This document shows positions 58,437 through 64,000 of a DNA stretch of 64,000 bases, piece by piece (position 1 is the first letter of the stretch; every line of letters begins with the position of its first letter). The position numbers and the translations under genes are program-made. The notes beneath the pieces are model-generated. The model worked only from the letters and a program-made list of their open reading frames with translations, was not told where the DNA came from and did not search any database. Origin of the DNA: Brachynemurus nebulosus (taxonomy: Eukaryota > Arthropoda > Insecta > Neuroptera > Myrmeleontidae); the NCBI GenBank assembly GCA_035578155.1, contig JAPWDM010000001.1, positions 160,243,498-160,307,497 of the forward strand, read 5' to 3'.

Positions 58437-58446
58437 GGGGTGTGTG

Positions 58447-58622
58447 GTTCGATTCGTTTCCAATGCTTTCCACACTAGAATGTTCTCTTTAATGTGTGGA
58501 AGTTGATGATGCACTGGTGTGTTGCTAGAATGTTCTGTGCTGGAATATTCGGTTGGTTGATGTGTGTATGTTTGTACAGTTACAATATTGTGAATATTTA
58601 CTCGTCGTTGCCAGAATTTTCT
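58447..58622 (-). promoter_or_regulatory. Cluster of heat-shock-element-like pentamers
   Basis: AGAAT GTTCT occurs at 58477-58486 and 58527-58536. The second is followed in register by GTGCT GGAAT ATTCG (to 58551), giving four good nGAAn/nTTCn units in five. AGAAT TTTCT lies at 58613-58622. From 58447 the pentamers GTTCG ATTCG TTTCC and, after a gap, TTTCC are in register with AGAAT GTTCT. HSF trimers bind alternating nGAAn units. The sites lie 50-220 bp upstream of the predicted start, where HSEs of insect heat-shock genes lie. Confidence 0.5.
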
Positions 58623-58739
58623 ATTACACGTCTATGCATTTGTTATGTTGTCGCCACAGATTTATTATTTATTGTATTTCGACCAATAGAATCATTGTAT
58701 TAAATGTTCTGTGTTCAGAACAATAAATGTACTATCAAA

Positions 58740-59279
58740 AAAATAGTTTTTTTTCCAACTAAATGTTATACTTTTATTTTACGTAAAAATTTGAATTTTT
58801 TAAATAAACATGATATTAAAAAAATTGATCTGAGCCTCCTGTTGTGATTACTGACTCCACTCCATTTCTACAATGTGGCGAAGCCCTATGATAAATGACA
58901 GCATTCAGTACCTATTTTAATAAATTGTACAGTACAACAGGCAAATGTCATTTGCCAATATCTCGATGATAGCATGTATATCCATAACCACAAATATTAA
59001 TACTGATGTTCGGTAATATATTTTTCCTCTTATTATTAGTTTTGTCAAAGAATTTTTTCAACACTTTTTTTCAACATTCAGCTCTTCGACTGTAATCTTT
59101 AATTTATAATTGCCGTTAGATATTTACCAGTAACACAAATTTACATATTATTATGTAACAAAATAAAATCTAAAAATAGAATTTTCTTAAATGGTGGGAA
59201 AAAAATTATTTCAAGTTTGTATGTTATTTATTGTGAATGTATACGTAAATAAGTATTGTAATTCATAATTTAGACCTTT
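58740..59279. other. Unassigned AT-rich DNA
   Basis: Nothing recognised. Confidence 0.5.
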
Positions 59280-59529
59280 AATTTTTACGACAATTATCGT
59301 TGTTTGTGATCAAGTATTCGTCTTATGAAATCGAAATTTACGGTACAAGAAACTATTTATATAAAATATAATAGCACGAGTCATAAGCCAACGGATTACG
59401 TTAAGATTATACAGTTATAATTTACCTGAAGATTACAATGTTTTTAGTGAGAATACAAATCTTGAATTAAATTTCAACATTTTGTAAAAGAGAGTTATAG
59501 TTACCGATATTCATTTAGAATTGTGAAGG

Positions 59530-59620
59530 GAAACTGCAGGCGGCCATGAGATTCGAACCTTCGACCTACCAGTCGGCAAGTGCAGATGCCTAAGTACGCT
59601 CGGCCACTTCGCTGGTGATT
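59530..59620 (-). ncRNA. tRNA-Leu-like pol III promoter (SINE head or tRNA pseudogene)
   Basis: The minus strand carries an A-box (TGGCCGAGCGTACTTAGG, about 59609-59592) and about 40 bp on a B-box (GGTTCGAATCT, about 59561-59551), in the spacing of a tRNA gene of the Leu/Ser type. The acceptor and T stems do not pair well and no clean anticodon arm forms, so it is not a functional tRNA. A tRNA-derived SINE running to lower coordinates (to about 59280) is the likelier reading. Confidence 0.6.
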
Positions 59621-59967
59621 CTAGACGAATATGGCATAGTTTTTCTAAGAAGGTGGCTCTACATACCTTCTAAATCCGAGTTCCCAATCTTTTTTCATCA
59701 ATCATCAAAAAATCAAATCAATAAAGGGTCTCGCCGGGTAAGCATATGGGATTTCGGCCCAGCGGCTTTTTCGGCTATTCTTTTCCATGAACGTTGCTTA
59801 TGGTGAGTAATATTTGAAAATATGGGTATTAGACCTCTACCCCCTATATTGTCAGAAATATGGGGGTAACAACTCTTAACTTTAAAATTTTTTTCTCCAA
59901 AACTATTGAAGATAATTAAATGAAATTAATAGAGGGTATTGACATATAGTAGCTTTATATTATGCAT
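59621..59967. other. Unassigned DNA left of the large inverted duplication
   Basis: The frame at 59615-59806 has no motif. TACCCCCTATATTGTCAGAA and ATATGGGGGTAAC form a weak inverted motif at 59839-59872. Confidence 0.45.
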
Positions 59968-60093
59968 TTTTAGTCGAATTTTCTCCGAAAAATTAGACTT
60001 ATACAGTCTATACGATAAGAGCTGCGAGAGGCGAGACCAGGGGCGCTATCCGTTTTCGGACCCGTAGAACACGATTATGTAAAAAAAAAGATG

Positions 60094-60097
<4 letters not shown>

Positions 60098-60145
<48 letters not shown>
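60098..60145. repeat. (TA)n microsatellite in module A
   Basis: About 48 bp of TA. The inverted partner tract at 62646-62716 is about 70 bp, so the two module copies have diverged. Confidence 0.95.
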
Positions 60146-60148
<3 letters not shown>

Positions 60149-62643
60149 CCCGCAACCTTTTAATATGTGTAGGGCCCCCCTATGGAAGTTAAGAGATGAA
60201 ATTTGGTAAGTGGGGCTTATTCCGATGCACAACAATACTATCAAAGTGGGGTCAAATTTTGGGCAAATTTTTTTTCGGACCCGACCTTTAAGGGGGTGGT
60301 GGGGGGCGGAAAAGCAATAAAACTTTTCCAAACCGGTTTTAAATAATGTTTCGGTCAATTATCTACAACATATCCAAAATTCAGCTTCCTAGGATGATAT
60401 GGTGGGAGTAGAGGGGGGAAAAACGATTTTCGCTGGATCTAACAGGCCCCCAGCCCCCCAGAATTAACGTAGAGGGTTGAAATTTGGTGTGTTGATAAAG
60501 TTAGTACCTAGGTTGTGCTTTTTGGAGGTTTTAATATTTTACCCCCACCCCCCTCATTTTTAAGCTACAATTTCATGCATTTTCGACGTTTTCGAAGTTT
60601 GTACCACTCGCACAGGTCACCCGAATAAACCTAGAGGGCTGAAATTTTGTATTCGGATTGAGTTAGTATCAAGGGGGTGCCTTTTGGGGGTCTCGACTTT
60701 TAACCCCTACCCCCACCATTTTTATACCCAAAAGAACATGATTTTTCTTGTTTTTTAACAGTTTCGTTCGGGTCAAAATCTCCCCAAATAAACCTAGAGG
60801 GCTGAAATTTGGTGTACAGGTTAAGCTAATAGCCAGACACTGTTTTTTGGAGGTTTCAACTTTTAACCCTTACCCCCACGATTTTTACGCCAATATTTCC
60901 TTTATTTTTGTGCTTGTTTTCTAACATGTCTAGAGACTCCATAAGGAAACCTAGAGGGCTGAAATTTTGTACGTGTATTCAGTTAGTATCCAGCTAGTAC
61001 CTTGTAGGGAGTCCGCATCACTTTTCCCCCCATTTCTCCCATTTTTACATCGGAATTGAATGCTATTCTTAAATGTGTTTTAAAAGCATTATGTTTATTC
61101 TAAATACAAGTAGGCGAATAGTAATTTTAAAAAATTTAAAAAAAACGCCGTGAGCAGCGGGGCCCCATCACGGTAGTCGAATTTTCCCCTTCATCTTCGG
61201 TATTGAATGTCTACAAGCGAAATGTGATTGAAAGTCTACAACCGAATTGTCATTTTGTTGGTTTCAAAACTGGTGATGAGTGTTCGGCTGATCGAGGCTT
61301 TAAAAAAAGGTTTTAAGTATTTAAGGGCTGTATCTCAGTAAATTTCAATTTTGTGCCGAAAACAGGTAGCAGAAAAAAAGCCAACACAATTCGTACGAGG
61401 ACATTCCTGCCCATGTTTATCCGCTAATTGCCTTTATGTTTTAGTTTTAAAAATTAAAAAAGGACCTTAAATAGTAAACTGAAAGGCCTTTATAAAGATA
61501 TTTTTTCTTTCCAAAAAAATCCAAAATTTCTATTTTATAAATACTAAAAATCCAAAATTCCTAATTTATAAATAAACAGTGACTTTAATAACATTTTTAA
61601 ATTACTTAATATGTATGTATTTCATTTGTCATAAAAGTAAGTTCACTTTTTTTTAAATTTTTTAAAATTACTATTCGCCTACTTGTATTTAGAATAAACA
61701 TAATGCTTTTAAAACACATTTAACAATAGCATTCAATTCCGATGTAAAAATGGGAGAAGTGGGGGGAAAAGTGATGCGGACTCCCTACAAGGTACTAGCT
61801 GGATACTAACTGAATACACGTACAAAATTTCAGCCCTCTAGGTTTCCTTATGGAGTCTCTAGACATGTTAGAAAACAAGCAAAAAAATTAAGGAAATATT
61901 GGCGTAAAAATCGTGGGGGTAAGGGTTAAAAGTTGAAACCTCCAAAAAACAGTGTCTGGCTATTAGCTTAACCTGTACACCAAATTTCAGCCCTCTAGGT
62001 TTATTTGGGGAGATTTTGACCCGAACGAAACTGTTAAAAAACAAGAAAAATCATGTTCTTTTGGGTATAAAAATGGTGGGGGTAGGGGTTAAAAGTCGAG
62101 ACCCCCAAAAGGCACCCCCTTGATACTAACTCAATCCGAATACAAAATTTCAGCCCTCTAGGTTTATTCGGGTGACCTGTGCGAGTGGTACAAACTTCGA
62201 AAACGTCGAAAATGCATGAAATTGTAGCTTAAAAATGAGGGGGGTGGGGGTAAAATATTAAAACCTCCAAAAAGCACAACCTAGGTACGAACTTTATCAA
62301 CACACCAAATTTCAACCCTCTACGTTAATTCTGGGGGGCTGGGGGCCTGTTAGATCCAGCGAAAATCGTTTTTCCCCCCTCTACTCCCACCATATCATCC
62401 TAGGAAGCTGAATTTTGGATATGTTGTAGATAATTGACCGAAACATTATTTAAAACCGGTTTGGAAAAGTTTTATTGCTTTTCCGCCCCCCACCACCCCC
62501 TTAAAGGTCGGGTCCGAAAAAAAATTTGCCCAAAATTTGACCCCACTTTGATAGTATTGTTGTGCATCGGAATAAGCCCCACTTACCAAATTTCATCTCT
62601 TAACTTCCATAGGGGGGCCCTACACATATTAAAAGGTTGCGGG

Positions 62644-62645
<2 letters not shown>

Positions 62646-62716
<71 letters not shown>
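62646..62716. repeat. (TA)n microsatellite in module A'
   Basis: About 70 bp of TA, longer than in the partner module. Confidence 0.95.
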
Positions 62717-62720
<4 letters not shown>

Positions 62721-63342
62721 CATCTTTTTTTTTACATAATCGTGTTCTACGGGTCCGAAAACGGATAGCGCCCCTGGTCTCGCCTCTCGCAGCTCTTATC
62801 GTATAGACTGTATAAGTCTAATTTTTCGGAGAAAATTCGACTAAAAAGTGAACTTACTTTTATGACAAATGAAATACATACATATTAAGTAATTTAAAAA
62901 TGTTATTAAAGTCACTGTTTATTTATAAATTAGGAATTTTGGATTTTTAGTATTTATAAAATAGAAATTTTGGATTTTTTTGGAAAGAAAAAATATATTT
63001 ATAAAGGCCTTCCAGTTTACTATTTAAGGTCCTTTTTTAATTTTTAAAACTAAAACATAAAGGCAATTAGCGGATAAACATGGGCAGGAATGTCCTCGTA
63101 CGAATTGTGTTGGCTTTTTTTCTGCTACCTGTTTTCGGCACAAAATTGAAATTTACTGAGATACAGCCCTTAAATACTTAAAACCTTTTTTTAAAGCCTC
63201 GATCAGCCGAACACTCATCACCAGTTTTGAAACCAACAAAATGACAATTCGGTTGTAGACTTTCAATCACATTTCGCTTGTAGACATTCAATACCGAAGA
63301 TGAAGGGGAAAATTCGACTACCGTGATGGGGCCCCGCTGCTC

Positions 63343-64000
63343 ATTTTACATTCGTATGGTGTCATTTACTATATTAAAAAAAATAATTGAATTTTTGAGG
63401 TTGCGTGTTTTAGACCAACCCCTTGAGTGACACCTACCAAAAAAATATATGTTATTTGGCTCTAACATAGTTATCGTGTGTAGAAATTTCAGCAAGGTCA
63501 GATTGGTGGAAGGTTTCTTAAAAAAATATAAATTCAGGTTAAGTAACAATAAGACACCCCTATGAAAAAAACAAAGGTTGTGATCTGGATGATTGACTAT
63601 GGTATTTCTATGTATTTTTCGAAGCTGAGTGCGAATCTGAGGTCAAAAAAATTCTTATACCCTTTAAATATTTGTATAGAGCCACAAATATCCCTTAAAT
63701 AGGTGTAAAGTTATGAATTTCAATATCATGACAGAAAGGAATATGAATGGGCACTTTGCAACCCGTGCAAATTAATTGGCAAATAGTTTGCCTTGTAAAA
63801 TATAAAAGTTAAAAATAATTTCTATTGATTTGGTTTTCCTAGCGACTAAAATAATAAAATAAAAGTCAGTCTAATGCTGACATTCGAAGCAAATATTTGG
63901 TTTTTTTGTTTCGAGAAGATATTCAGAAGAAGAAGAGTCAGTTACACAATATGCTTTATATTATTGCCAAGGGCTCCAGCAAGGTAACATTTACCGAAAG
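63343..64000. other. Unassigned AT-rich DNA
   Basis: The frame at 63346-63549 has no motif. GTTGCGTGTTTTAGACCAAC and similar text does not match a family I know. Confidence 0.45.

Larger units (their letters stand above)
59968..63342. mobile_element. 3.4-kb A-S-A'-S' inverted duplication of repeat modules
   Basis: A (59968-61138) is matched in complement by A' (61648-62846), and S (61152-61647) by S' (62847-63342). S-A'-S' alone is a 2.2-kb element with TIRs of about 490 bp beginning GAGCAGCGGGGCCCCATCAC. A carries a (TA)n tract and four degenerate units of about 160 bp with CCTAGAGGGCTGAAATTTGG (about 60471, 60633, 60794, 60952). The paired frames at 60008-60358 and 62434-62739 encode the same peptide because they are the two A copies. 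No transposase is recognised. Confidence 0.8.

Noticed and set aside
57996..58473. Overlapping minus-strand frames of 85-157 codons rich in Ser, Thr, His and Arg
   Set aside because: All three frames are open at once in GC-richer CAGT-repeat DNA; most start at non-ATG codons. A promoter-proximal leader explains the composition better than a protein.
59530..59620. Functional tRNA gene
   Set aside because: A and B boxes are present, but acceptor and T stems do not pair and no clear anticodon arm can be drawn.
60008..62739. Two frames giving an identical peptide that starts MTETLFKTGLEKF, plus a similar one at 25717-26022
   Set aside because: They are the two inverted copies of module A and its relative at 25 kb. 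The frame stays open by chance in the repeat and runs into (TA)n.

Overview
The window looks like an AT-rich intergenic or intronic stretch of an arthropod genome, most probably an insect and perhaps a hemipteran. That guess rests on the transposon types (a Tc3-like mariner relative, Jockey-type and I-like non-LTR elements, several hAT MITEs) and on arthropod-style repeats. No bacterial operon, ribosome binding site or phage gene is visible, and most open frames are chance frames, (TA)n tracts read as IYIYIY, or translations of repeats.

Layout. 0-9 kb: mostly unassigned AT-rich DNA with three TIR elements (832-1143, 1815-3045, 3326-4145) and a GC-richer diverged duplication (6320-6825). 8.9-11.9 kb: palindromes, including two long hairpins that share one arm (8971-9607), and an inverted-orientation degenerate tandem array (11405-11890). 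13-17 kb: a hAT MITE with a perfect 8-bp target duplication (13352-14257) and a 1.2-kb inverted-repeat element with another palindrome nested in one arm (15781-16993). 18-21 kb: the best host-gene evidence, a minus-strand first exon with a signal peptide, a splice donor and a plausible TATA promoter (18196-18403). 25-31 kb: a TIR element with duplicated (TA)n tracts, a 5'-truncated I-like retrotransposon with target-site duplication and a 3' UTR made of serial hairpins (26374-27555), and a Jockey reverse transcriptase fragment (29841-30572). 33-38 kb: a pogo/Tigger-like MITE, a broken Tc3-like transposase, and an element with repeated CAGTTATGGACA motifs. 39-48 kb: a hAT element, a GGGTGAATG TIR element, a second and more decayed Jockey fragment, and two copies of a CCCGCGG-headed repeat, one inside a 2.4-kb long-TIR element. 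48-53 kb: a 2-kb element with about 610-bp terminal inverted repeats and a SWIM zinc-finger coding remnant present in both orientations, a THAP-domain first exon (51715-51794) and a Harbinger-like MITE. 53-64 kb: a nest of three transposons, a minus-strand promoter region with clustered heat-shock-element-like pentamers, a tRNA-Leu-like pol III promoter, and a 3.4-kb A-S-A'-S' inverted duplication.

How it fits together. There is no pathway here: two or three host exons sit in a sea of nested, decayed mobile DNA. The recurring theme is inverted repetition. At least a dozen elements are foldback-like, many carry (TA)n in the loop, and several have one palindrome inserted in another. The points most worth a second look are the shared-arm palindromes, the serial-hairpin 3' UTR, the HSE-rich promoter with an ATG-free leader, and the SWIM element. 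All calls come from reading the sequence by eye; no database search was run.
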